NCBI GenBank assembly: GCA_002721105.1
Contig: PBJL01000021.1
Location: forward strand, 1 to 17,310
Direction of reading: 5' to 3'
DNA length: 17,310 nt
Origin: Acidiferrobacteraceae bacterium
GTDB lineage: Bacteria > Pseudomonadota > Gammaproteobacteria > Arenicellales > UBA868
Under the pieces are notes generated by a model that did not search any database, was not told the DNA's origin, and saw nothing but the letters and a program-made list of their open reading frames with translations. A program made the translations under genes and the position numbers. Shown piece by piece: positions 5,917 through 14,018 of this stretch; position 1 is the stretch's first letter, and each line of letters opens with the position of its first letter.

Positions 5917-7248
5917 ATGATGAAGCGATCCATCTTTACCCGAGCTTCTTTGTGCTCTTCACTTTCTATCGTGGTTTGTACGGCAATCCTGCTCTGCTCC
6001 AGTTTGTCCAGTGTTTCGGCGAGAGCAGAGGATTCGTTTCATCGGCCTTTTGTAATCCCTGTCAGGACGTTGGTTGGGTCAAAGGACAGCAATGAGGCGC
6101 CACAACCCGAGCCCGATTATCAAGTGCGTTTTGTGCAGTGGATAAGCCCCGAGGTACTAAAAGTCAGAGCAGCCTATCAGGGTCATCCGTCATCAGCGGA
6201 CATTTATCTAAAAATAGTAGTGAGAAACCATGCTACTGGCAATCCGACCCGTCATGTTGTGGCGCTGATTCCAGATTATATGAATCTCGAGTGTTTCACT
6301 GCTCAAATTTTTCAAGACGAATTTCCTAATTTTATGGACGACATTCGAATCTTCCAGGGGCTTTTCTTTTCACAACCTTTTATTGAGTATGAAGAGGATT
6401 GTCTTTATTTACCAGTGATGCCGCATAGTGTGGAGCCAATGGATGACGAGACTTCAAAAGTTATCTACGACAGTGGTTCTCATTCGATCCACCTAGTATC
6501 TACAACCAAAACAGAGAGTTATCCATTGAGCGCCGAATTCGACTTATCTCTTAGCACTGATCGCCCCGGCATCTTTGCTTTCTCACCAACCCAGGCTAGG
6601 TCGACGATCGTTGCTCTTCCAGTCAAAAACAGTTTCTGGGCGGTATTTGAACTGCAACCAGATCAGGGAGCTCGCTTGCTTTTGGGCCCCGAAGAGACGA
6701 GCGCGAATATGGGATTTATCCCGCGAACCATGGCAGTATCCCCAGCTCAAAACAACTGGATAGCGTATGTTGGTCCGGAGACTCAAGGCGGGTGGAGCAT
6801 ATCAGTTTGGGATATGGGTCACCGTGAGATCCAGCCGCAAGTCATTGGGAAAGTCGGAATCAATGCTGTTGCCTATAGTCAACACCGTGGCTTCGATCAT
6901 CCGGTCGTCTGGACGGGACCAGATTCCATTCTGTTTCTGCGTGACGATGAGCTAACATTGTCTCATGTGAGGCTTAACGCAGACGGCACTCAGGATGAGA
7001 TCGGTACTTTCTCGTTTTCACAAGGAAAAATATTTGAAGCGAACGGTGAATTTTTATCAAGACACTGGACGCACGAATTTGAAATTTTTCGCATAGAGGC
7101 AGTTTCGGCGATACAACAGCCGTTTTCTCAGGGTCTGCGCATTGCGGCGGTGGCGGTGCTTCAGTATGTGCACGAAGGGGTTACTCAGCAAACTGCGTTG
7201 CCTCTTGTCATGGATCTATCATGGAATTTGCAGGGCAGGAGCCAATGA
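5917..7248 (+). CDS. Exported protein of unknown function, TolB/WD-like strand pattern (443 aa)
   Basis: A long signal peptide ends near residue 37 (SSVSARA). The soluble part has proline- and aspartate-rich loops and strand patterns such as FAFSPTQARSTIVALPV (220-236), MAVSPAQNNWIAYVG (272-286), WSISVWDMG and SILFLRDDELTLSHVRLN. These look like TolB- or WD-type blades (SP....IAYV...I.V.D), so a propeller is plausible, but I name no family. It starts 26 nt after the preceding gene with a weak ribosome binding site; an ATGATG lets it begin at either codon. Its stop overlaps the next start. Confidence 0.8.
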   Translation: MMKRSIFTRASLCSSLSIVVCTAILLCSSLSSVSARAEDSFHRPFVIPVRTLVGSKDSNEAPQPEPDYQVRFVQWISPEVLKVRAAYQGHPSSADIYLKIVVRNHATGNPTRHVVALIPDYMNLECFTAQIFQDEFPNFMDDIRIFQGLFFSQPFIEYEEDCLYLPVMPHSVEPMDDETSKVIYDSGSHSIHLVSTTKTESYPLSAEFDLSLSTDRPGIFAFSPTQARSTIVALPVKNSFWAVFELQPDQGARLLLGPEETSANMGFIPRTMAVSPAQNNWIAYVGPETQGGWSISVWDMGHREIQPQVIGKVGINAVAYSQHRGFDHPVVWTGPDSILFLRDDELTLSHVRLNADGTQDEIGTFSFSQGKIFEANGEFLSRHWTHEFEIFRIEAVSAIQQPFSQGLRIAAVAVLQYVHEGVTQQTALPLVMDLSWNLQGRSQ

Positions 7249-8513
7249 TCAAGACGCTGATCTTTTTCGTAACAATGCTTGCCTTGATAAAAACGGGTTT
7301 AGCCGATAGTGATCTATATCCTACTGAGGTGGTGGCGAAGAGATGGATTAAGGAGACTCAAAACAATTGGCAATTAAATAAGGGCAGGTGTTGGGGAGAT
7401 ACCAAGAATGCTGAAATCAGAGGTGCTATTAAGGCGGGATATGAACTGGATCTGATCGAGTGGCTCGGGAGCGGAGACGAGGACGGCGAGGCTTCCAAAT
7501 ACATGCGCTTGTACAACACAGCCTATCTCGGTCTGGTTTCTCGAATGCATAGTTCAGGGTGTAGTGTCATTGGTGCGGATAAGGCAGGTCGGTATACAAC
7601 TGTACACAGTTTTGATTGTGGACAAAAAGAGCTACTTCGATTTCAAGCACTTACGCCGAACGATCTTGCACGTTACAGGGTCGATTTAGGGATTGAGTAT
7701 ATGGATTTGATAGAAAGTGCTTACCGAAGCTGTTCATCGCACGATCCGATACCAACGATGTCACTGAGTCATTTAATTATTGCAAGTTTACGACAGACGT
7801 CAGCTGAGTTGGCCCTCGCTGTTGCTCACTCCACCGTGTTGGCATGGAAGGCAGCGAGTCAGGCGGGTGATAATGTGGTCGCGACTCTTAGGCTTGAACA
7901 ATTGGCACAACAATTGAGCCAACTTCAAACAACCACCTACGATGCTTTTCAAGTAGGTTTAGATGCAAAAGACAGGGAAGCGTTGGTGAGCGCTGCACTA
8001 CACCGTATTTCGGTCATAGAGGAGCAGACGAGGCCAAGTTCACGAAAAGTGAGAGATTTTTGGCAGCATCAGAGTCTTATGTATCTGGGGAGTCCTGATC
8101 GAGCCGGTTTCCAAACTTTTCTCAAACCACCCGGTACGGATCCTAGGCTTGGTTTCACCCTAAAGAAAACTGGAGAATTGCTTTATTATGCTGAGTTATT
8201 GGCTCGAATGGGCAGAACGAAGGATGCAGCAAATGTTCTTGGTTATCTATTACTGTGGGAGATTGGCACCGAAGACACTGGACTCGATCTTATGCGCCCT
8301 ATTGATGCGCGAGGGAATATTATTACCGCCTACCCAATCTGGTTGGCACTGGTACCTCCATACCAAGAGCTGTCTGAACTCATGGAGGATCAACATGGGC
8401 AACTAAATGGAGAGCAATACCACATCGCAAGAACTTTTAGTCGCAATCAATACATATCTGGGATTGGTGAACAAGGATTCTGGAACCTTTTTGAACAGGT
8501 GGTGCGAAAATGA
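7245..8513 (+). CDS. Exported alpha-helical protein of unknown function (422 aa)
   Basis: The ATG at 7245 overlaps the previous TGA (ATGA) and is preceded by AGGAG at 7237-7241, so I prefer it over the in-frame ATG at 7221, which would push the signal peptide inward. The signal peptide is residues 1-20 (MIKTLIFFVTMLALIKTGLA). The mature part is predicted to be almost all helical, with Cys pairs in the first 170 residues and TPR-like helix stretches later (LAHSTVLAWKAASQAG-type, AELLARMGRTKDAANVLGYLL), which suggests an adaptor. No catalytic motif is visible. Its stop overlaps the start of the next gene. Confidence 0.82.
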   Translation: MIKTLIFFVTMLALIKTGLADSDLYPTEVVAKRWIKETQNNWQLNKGRCWGDTKNAEIRGAIKAGYELDLIEWLGSGDEDGEASKYMRLYNTAYLGLVSRMHSSGCSVIGADKAGRYTTVHSFDCGQKELLRFQALTPNDLARYRVDLGIEYMDLIESAYRSCSSHDPIPTMSLSHLIIASLRQTSAELALAVAHSTVLAWKAASQAGDNVVATLRLEQLAQQLSQLQTTTYDAFQVGLDAKDREALVSAALHRISVIEEQTRPSSRKVRDFWQHQSLMYLGSPDRAGFQTFLKPPGTDPRLGFTLKKTGELLYYAELLARMGRTKDAANVLGYLLLWEIGTEDTGLDLMRPIDARGNIITAYPIWLALVPPYQELSELMEDQHGQLNGEQYHIARTFSRNQYISGIGEQGFWNLFEQVVRK

Positions 8514-10162
8514 AAAATCAACTGATGAGTTGGACGCTCGGTGTTTTAATTTGTGGATTAACAATGAATGCAGTCGCTGAGGCTGAGAATCAAGTCGAAG
8601 TACGTACCTTGCAAACTTGGAATTTACCTCACCCTTTTGAGGGGCCGAAGACCCTGACAGAAGATGTCTTTGCTTATCTTATGCACCCGATGTTACGTGA
8701 TTACGCAGGTGAGAACACCCTAGACATATCTTATTCGAAAGAGGATGACTGCCTTTATGTTCTGGGTTCGGGAAGCTTGATTCGACCTGTTGAGGAAACG
8801 CTGACACAACTTAATTCTTACAGTCATCCGTACAGCAGTCTTTTTGCAGCAACAAAGTCAGGTTCGAATAACAAAGAGATGGTTAGATTTCCAAATATAT
8901 GTGCCAACAGTGGTGGTCTTAATCTTCTGCGCTTAGAAGTCGAATCACTACCAGTGTTAGTGGATAAATGGAACGAGCCGGTTCGTTACGGGTTTAGGCC
9001 TAAAAGTTATCCGACATTAGGTGACTATCAGTTTCCGAAGACCGTGATGGGCACGAAGGGAAAGGCTATTCGCGGAGAGTTGAGCTTTTCCCCTAATATA
9101 AAGAATCAATCGCAGGCAATTCACGTTCTTTCTTATGCCGGGATGTCAAAAGAAGATCTGAGAAATTTCCTCAATAACCCCGGGGGCGAAGAGCGTGTCT
9201 ATTTGGATGTGCCTTATCGAAAGTTGTTGCCAAGAGGTGATAGTGATAACCCCGCCGAATGGAGCGTGTTTCGGGCCAGTAGCAAAGCCCTTAAGATGAT
9301 GTGTCCCAACTATAACAATCCTCGAATTAATGCGCTTTTTCGTGATGTTGAATATCGAAGAATTGTTCAGAAGACCGCTGATTTAGTCTATCACACTGGG
9401 GCAGTTGGATTGACCGACACCGGGTTGCAGCCTATTCATCGATCAAATGTACTGGAGGATGGAGGGTGGCGACAGTTTTCGTCTGATAAATTTAAGAGAG
9501 AGCGGCAACAATTAGCGAATGAGTGGAAAGCATGGTTGACGGCAAAGAGTAAATCCAGTGATGGCCAACTCGGTGCCGGACTGCGTGTCAAGAATGGTCA
9601 GAAACTGGTTGATATTGATACAAATGACTTGCCAAAATTCCGTCTGTTTTTTGCCGATAACATTAATGATACAACTTATTTTGTAAACTTGAAGGAATTG
9701 TTGGGTGAAGAAGAATTGGGCCTGATGAATCTGGAGATTCGTCGCGGTGATGACTTCATTCCAGTTGACAAATTTCGAAAAGTGCTAGCTGGAGATGAGC
9801 AACTGTCGGATGGACATGAAGGGGTCGTATTTGATATTCCTGTCCCATTCAATCATCACGTTGAACACTACTTTTCAAAGGATCGGAATTTTTTTGGTCT
9901 TGATCGCAATGTGGCCATAAAAACAGTATCGCAGGCAGAGGCAATGCTTAACGGAGATTGGACAGAGGGGGCTACCAAAAAGATGGGCTCTATATTGAGG
10001 GAAGAAGTTCCATGCATCATAGTGGGAAAACACCCGTTTTTTATATACACCCGGAAACACGGTGACTACCTATTGTCTGAATTGCCGTATCAGGAACAAC
10101 AAAAAAAGAGCCCGACTGCTACGACGTTGGCAGGTCGAATTTCAGCATCGGGGTCGAGGTAG
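8510..10162 (+). CDS. Exported protein preceding the permease, candidate solute-binding partner (550 aa)
   Basis: The ATG at 8510 overlaps the upstream TGA (ATGA) and follows AGGTGG. A signal peptide covers residues 1-25 (LTMNAVAEA). The length and the place directly before the permease are those of DppA-type family-5 solute-binding proteins. Two stretches are faintly reminiscent of that family: LTEDVFAYLMHPMLRDY (49-65) and PNYNNPRINALFRDVEYRRI (266-285), the latter where family 5 has a conserved N...P..D..VR.A..yAiDR block. I could not match the family's other motifs, so this is a hypothesis and the plain call is an exported protein of unknown function. A Thr/Ser-rich tail ends it. A 17-nt gap leads to the permease. 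Confidence 0.82.
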   Translation: MKNQLMSWTLGVLICGLTMNAVAEAENQVEVRTLQTWNLPHPFEGPKTLTEDVFAYLMHPMLRDYAGENTLDISYSKEDDCLYVLGSGSLIRPVEETLTQLNSYSHPYSSLFAATKSGSNNKEMVRFPNICANSGGLNLLRLEVESLPVLVDKWNEPVRYGFRPKSYPTLGDYQFPKTVMGTKGKAIRGELSFSPNIKNQSQAIHVLSYAGMSKEDLRNFLNNPGGEERVYLDVPYRKLLPRGDSDNPAEWSVFRASSKALKMMCPNYNNPRINALFRDVEYRRIVQKTADLVYHTGAVGLTDTGLQPIHRSNVLEDGGWRQFSSDKFKRERQQLANEWKAWLTAKSKSSDGQLGAGLRVKNGQKLVDIDTNDLPKFRLFFADNINDTTYFVNLKELLGEEELGLMNLEIRRGDDFIPVDKFRKVLAGDEQLSDGHEGVVFDIPVPFNHHVEHYFSKDRNFFGLDRNVAIKTVSQAEAMLNGDWTEGATKKMGSILREEVPCIIVGKHPFFIYTRKHGDYLLSELPYQEQQKKSPTATTLAGRISASGSR

Positions 10163-10179
10163 ATACATAGGGTTCGAAG

Positions 10180-12240
10180 ATGCCTGTTTCATCATTTAGG
10201 CCATATCTCGCTTCATTATTTTTGGCGGCTTTTCTAGTCATCGTAGTCATGTTCTGGGCAATGTTTCTTCAGGGTAATATATTCAGTTTAGATCGGATTG
10301 TTGATTTTTCAAGCGCGGTTTCACAACGATTATTTAATGTCGTAATTTTGTTTCCGAGTGTAAAGTTAATTGTTGGCGGGATGGTCGTGCTTGTATTGTT
10401 GTCGACATGCTCTGCTTGGCTACAAGTTTTCCCCCCAAGTCGAATTCTTAATCGCTTTGATCTCCTGTTGTTTGCGCCCTCCTTTGTTCCTGTTTATGTG
10501 TATGCGATATCCTTTGACAGCACATCGGTAGAATCATCCGTGGGTGAATTTTCGGCACTCGTTTTTTTGGTTTCCTTAGGGAACGGATTATGGTGGTGGT
10601 GGCATCGGCAGTTTGTAGAAAATCTTCGCGCACTAAAACATGATAAGGCTGCTTCAGGGATGACAAACATGGGATTGTCAGCAGAGCAATACTTCGTTTT
10701 GCCAGAATATGCTCGAAGCGTTTGGAAAAAATTACCTGAAATTGCTCTATGGGTATTAGTGAATAGTCTGTTTGTGGAGGCAGCAATGTCAGAGCGCAAT
10801 GGGATCTTATTTGAGTTGGTTCGATCTCTATCCGACGGTGGACGTTCTGTAGATTGGATCGGTGTTGTTACAACGGTTGTTTTTATTGTAATTGTATGGC
10901 TATGTGCACAATGGGTGAGTGAATTGTTATTGAGTCGGCCTACAAAATACAGAGGTTGGGGTTTAATTCGTCAGGGTTGTTGGGATATCTCTAATGACCG
11001 ATTCTCCTTTTACAGATTGGTTGTGTCAGTCATCGTCGCAAGTTTGCCGTTGATAATTCCAGTAGTTATTTTTTGTCTAGCGGTAGAGGGCTCAACACCG
11101 TACTGGGAACTTCTTGGTGTCATGATGTCAGTGAGTATTCTGGTTTACGTTTGGGTCTTGGGGAGATCTTTATATCAACCAGTCCGAGGGAGTGGTCTTA
11201 ACCGAGAGCGACGTGGGGACGCATCGTTGGCGGAAGGTTTGGTGCTGTTGATTGCTGCAATCTCAATTGTTATGGGGATAGGAGCGCTTTTACGACCCAC
11301 ATGGGAATCACATTCCCTAGCCGTGTATTCGAATGTGTATGAAGACAAAGTCTTGGTAAATGGTGTTTATCGAGGAGAAAGCCCTCTAAATCTTCGCCTG
11401 CCAACAGGGCAATATATTGTTAGAGTGGAACGAGAAGGTTATGAATCAATTGAACAACGGATTAATTTAAGGAGCCCACAGGCGCTCCCAATCGAACTGA
11501 CTCCGAATAACGATGACCTATTTAGCGAGGATGCAACACGGCCAATCCCTACTCTCAAAATCAAAGACACAACATTCTTAGGCAGTTCGGCGGAGCTTGG
11601 GCAGATTTTTTTGGTGTTTCTGTCTTTTTTACTCATCTCAACCGTTGTTTTTTTTGCAGTTATCCTGACGATAGCTTTGTATTACTTTTCAGCCCACTAC
11701 AAGTGGAAGGGAGCTAATTGGCGTTGGTGGTTTTATCGATTGGTGAGTCAGATTTTGAATGGGTTGTCTAGAGTTCCACCCTATTTATTGCTGGTAATTA
11801 CAATTTTTTGGTTGGGGTTTCAGACCTTCCATGGATGCATGAAGCAGTTTAACTGGACTCTGGCGCTACTGCTGGTGTTATTACCAACCCAACTATTACG
11901 TGTGTCTTCATGGATAGATGAAGCATCAAACGCGAGGTTTTTGACTGCTCGGCGGTCATTAGGCATTTCGGCATTTGGAACCTTCGGTTACCTACTAAGG
12001 ACTCGCTGGATGAAAGACATTGTTGCTCTAGTCGCTTTCTCAGTGGGTCTTGGAGTTCTCATGGATATTTCTATGGTTTGGTTATTGGGAGAAAGAGGAT
12101 CCTTTACTTGTGATGGCCGTCACTGGTTGAGCTTTTTGGGTCCAGAGACGCTCATGCACTCATGGCAAAGTTTCATGATTTGGATTGGTTACCCGTTGCT
12201 GATGTTTGGTTTGATCAAAAAGACTTCCAAGCTATCATGA
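10180..12240 (+). CDS. Fused Dpp/Opp-type ABC transporter permease with an internal PEGA domain (686 aa)
   Basis: About 14 membrane segments are visible. The first six (near 10-31, 64-80, 93-110, 122-142, 185-205, 226-248) with an EAA-like loop at 147-180 (KAASGMTNMGLSAEQYFVLP) match a DppB-like half. Two linking segments (277-301, 307-327) follow. Then comes a DppC-like half: segment 350-372, a soluble PEGA domain (378-443: VLVNGVYRGESPLNL, VREGY-type VEREGY), segments 474-503, 535-551, 558-575, an EAA-like loop (585-608: FLTARRSLGISAFGTFGYLL, conserved Gly595) and segments 612-637 and 662-678. The PEGA domain sits exactly where DppC/OppC has its periplasmic loop between segments 1 and 2. 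The half-transporters of this family are usually separate proteins. It should form the whole membrane channel. Its stop overlaps the ATPase start. Confidence 0.85.
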   Translation: MPVSSFRPYLASLFLAAFLVIVVMFWAMFLQGNIFSLDRIVDFSSAVSQRLFNVVILFPSVKLIVGGMVVLVLLSTCSAWLQVFPPSRILNRFDLLLFAPSFVPVYVYAISFDSTSVESSVGEFSALVFLVSLGNGLWWWWHRQFVENLRALKHDKAASGMTNMGLSAEQYFVLPEYARSVWKKLPEIALWVLVNSLFVEAAMSERNGILFELVRSLSDGGRSVDWIGVVTTVVFIVIVWLCAQWVSELLLSRPTKYRGWGLIRQGCWDISNDRFSFYRLVVSVIVASLPLIIPVVIFCLAVEGSTPYWELLGVMMSVSILVYVWVLGRSLYQPVRGSGLNRERRGDASLAEGLVLLIAAISIVMGIGALLRPTWESHSLAVYSNVYEDKVLVNGVYRGESPLNLRLPTGQYIVRVEREGYESIEQRINLRSPQALPIELTPNNDDLFSEDATRPIPTLKIKDTTFLGSSAELGQIFLVFLSFLLISTVVFFAVILTIALYYFSAHYKWKGANWRWWFYRLVSQILNGLSRVPPYLLLVITIFWLGFQTFHGCMKQFNWTLALLLVLLPTQLLRVSSWIDEASNARFLTARRSLGISAFGTFGYLLRTRWMKDIVALVAFSVGLGVLMDISMVWLLGERGSFTCDGRHWLSFLGPETLMHSWQSFMIWIGYPLLMFGLIKKTSKLS

Positions 12241-13973
12241 CCGCTAGGATTGCAGAGGAAGGCGATTGGGTCTCATCCAACCAGATGATTTTGAACATCA
12301 ATGGCCTTGAACTGACAGTGGGTCGGAAGGGGATACAGCACAAAGTTATTGTGCCTTCCTGTACAGTTTCACGGGGGCAGATTGCGTTGTTGATGGGGCC
12401 ATCGGGATCGGGTAAATCGGTATTTATGAAAACCCTGGCGGGAATCATGCAAAAGCCAGAAGTAGATATTACTGGATTGGCTGAGATTGTTGATTCAAAG
12501 AGCCAAAAGAACGATTTGTTTTCTAAAGGACAGGGATTTCATGCGACAGATCGCGAAGAAATATTTTATTTATTTCAGGATCCACGGTCTTACTTACAAC
12601 CCAGACTGACTGTGGACAATTATCGAGTTCTGCTTGAGCATCGGTTACCTGATCGTAGTGACATTAAGACATCCTTCGAAGAGTATTTGGCGATGGCTAA
12701 CCTTAGGCATCGAAAAACAACTTTGGCCGGCCAATTAAGTGGAGGCGAGGCACAACGGTTGATGCTGGCGATTATGAGCATTCTTCGGCCCAGATTAATT
12801 CTTGCTGACGAGCCTCTCTCCGCTCAGGATCGGGTTCATCATGAACAATTGCGCCAATTGCTGAATCTGTATGTTGAAGATCAGGGCAACGATTGCGCTA
12901 TGGTTCTAGTGACGCATGAGATGCGCGACATTGAACACTCGATAAGAGATGGTTCAAATTCGGTGTTCTACGTTTTAGAGCAAGATAATGAGACTCAATG
13001 GTCGTGTAGTGAAGCGATCTTTGCTGGCGAAGTTGCTCAGGCAATAGAGCAGGCCAAGAGCAAGGTTCAGATGGATAGCGCAATTCCAAAAACACTAAGA
13101 AGCTTCTTCAGTGCTGGGACCGAACTTGGTTTGATTGGCGATGAAGTGCAGCACCAAAAGGGCAGCGATGGAAGTGATTCAATGCCGATTTTGGAAGCAA
13201 AAAACGTGTCTTTTGGTTGGGCCAAGCGCAAGAGGTCGGATCTATTATTGCACAACATAAACATAACTCATTTCAGTAATCAAAATCTTGGTTTGATGGG
13301 ACTTAGTGGTGTTGGTAAATCAACGCTGGCAGAGATTTTGCTTGGACTGGTTGACGGGCAAGACGGGACTGTACAGTGGTTTGGGCGAACAAAGATTGCG
13401 GAATCCGAATTTCGGGAACGAGTGCAATACGTGTTTCAGGATTGTGAACGTGCGCTAGGATGGGAAGAAGGAACCCTTGAAGAGGTTATGCTCTCGCCGT
13501 TTCGTTCAGCCGATCGGACGCAGGCATCTCAAATGGCCGGAACCATGAATGAAATACTCGAAGACCTTGGATTGTCTGACAAACGACTTAATCTAATCAG
13601 TCACCTGTCTGGTGGACAACAGAGGCGAGCTTTTCTTGCAAGGGCGCTCCTGGTTGTTCTTGCCAATGCTACAGTGGGAGCTCCGACCGTATTGGTATTG
13701 GATGAAGCCACGGTTGGCCTGGACCTTACCACACAAGTAAGCCTCCTTCGTTTACTGAATGATTATTCGAGAAATCGGTATCCGGAACTGTCGTTAGTGG
13801 TGATTTCTCATGATCCGGTCGTACTTCGTTATATTTGTGATGAGTTTTTGATTATTTCTAGGGCTGAGGATCAATTATCTGGTGCCACAATCATTGAAAA
13901 ATTGAACCGCAGAGAATTTGGTGTGGGACCGTACCAGCATAGGGATACCGCATTGTTGGTAAAGGCATTATAG
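12237..13973 (+). CDS. Fused double ATPase of a peptide/nickel-type ABC transporter (578 aa)
   Basis: Two complete nucleotide-binding domains are present. First: Walker A GPSGSGKS (54-61), Q-loop Gln114, signature LSGGE (167-171), Walker B LILADE (187-192), switch His227. Second: Walker A GLSGVGKS (355-362), Q-loop Gln401, signature LSGGQ (457-461), Walker B VLVLDE (485-490), switch His525. The Q-loop region (FQDPRSYLQPRLTV and FQDCERALGWEEGTLEEV) and the TTQVSLLRLL after the second Walker B follow the Dpp/Opp/Nik pattern. All key residues look intact, so both sites should hydrolyse ATP. DppDF-type fusions such as YejF exist. The ATG at 12237 overlaps the permease TGA (ATGA); an in-frame ATG at 12162 would overlap the permease by 79 bp. 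It acts at the cytoplasmic face with the permease at 10180. Confidence 0.95.
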   Translation: MTARIAEEGDWVSSNQMILNINGLELTVGRKGIQHKVIVPSCTVSRGQIALLMGPSGSGKSVFMKTLAGIMQKPEVDITGLAEIVDSKSQKNDLFSKGQGFHATDREEIFYLFQDPRSYLQPRLTVDNYRVLLEHRLPDRSDIKTSFEEYLAMANLRHRKTTLAGQLSGGEAQRLMLAIMSILRPRLILADEPLSAQDRVHHEQLRQLLNLYVEDQGNDCAMVLVTHEMRDIEHSIRDGSNSVFYVLEQDNETQWSCSEAIFAGEVAQAIEQAKSKVQMDSAIPKTLRSFFSAGTELGLIGDEVQHQKGSDGSDSMPILEAKNVSFGWAKRKRSDLLLHNINITHFSNQNLGLMGLSGVGKSTLAEILLGLVDGQDGTVQWFGRTKIAESEFRERVQYVFQDCERALGWEEGTLEEVMLSPFRSADRTQASQMAGTMNEILEDLGLSDKRLNLISHLSGGQQRRAFLARALLVVLANATVGAPTVLVLDEATVGLDLTTQVSLLRLLNDYSRNRYPELSLVVISHDPVVLRYICDEFLIISRAEDQLSGATIIEKLNRREFGVGPYQHRDTALLVKAL

Positions 13974-14002
13974 TAGGACTTGTGTCTTATGGACTGCGGT
14001 AT

Positions 14003-14010
14003 TAAGGAGG
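14003..14010 (+). promoter_or_regulatory. Strong ribosome binding site
   Basis: TAAGGAGG lies eight bases before the ATG at 14019. It is the second strong site of the operon and restarts translation after the 45-nt gap following the ATPase gene. Confidence 0.75.
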
Positions 14011-14018
14011 AATAAACG

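Noticed and set aside
10448..10799. Two minus-strand ORFs inside the permease gene
   Set aside because: Both lie fully inside a well-supported membrane protein gene with conserved motifs and have shadow-like composition.
10180..13973. The ABC transporter as an exporter of the operon's own proteins
   Set aside because: The EAA-like loops, separate membrane halves and Dpp-type ATPase motifs belong to the import family, and the exported proteins already carry Sec signal peptides.
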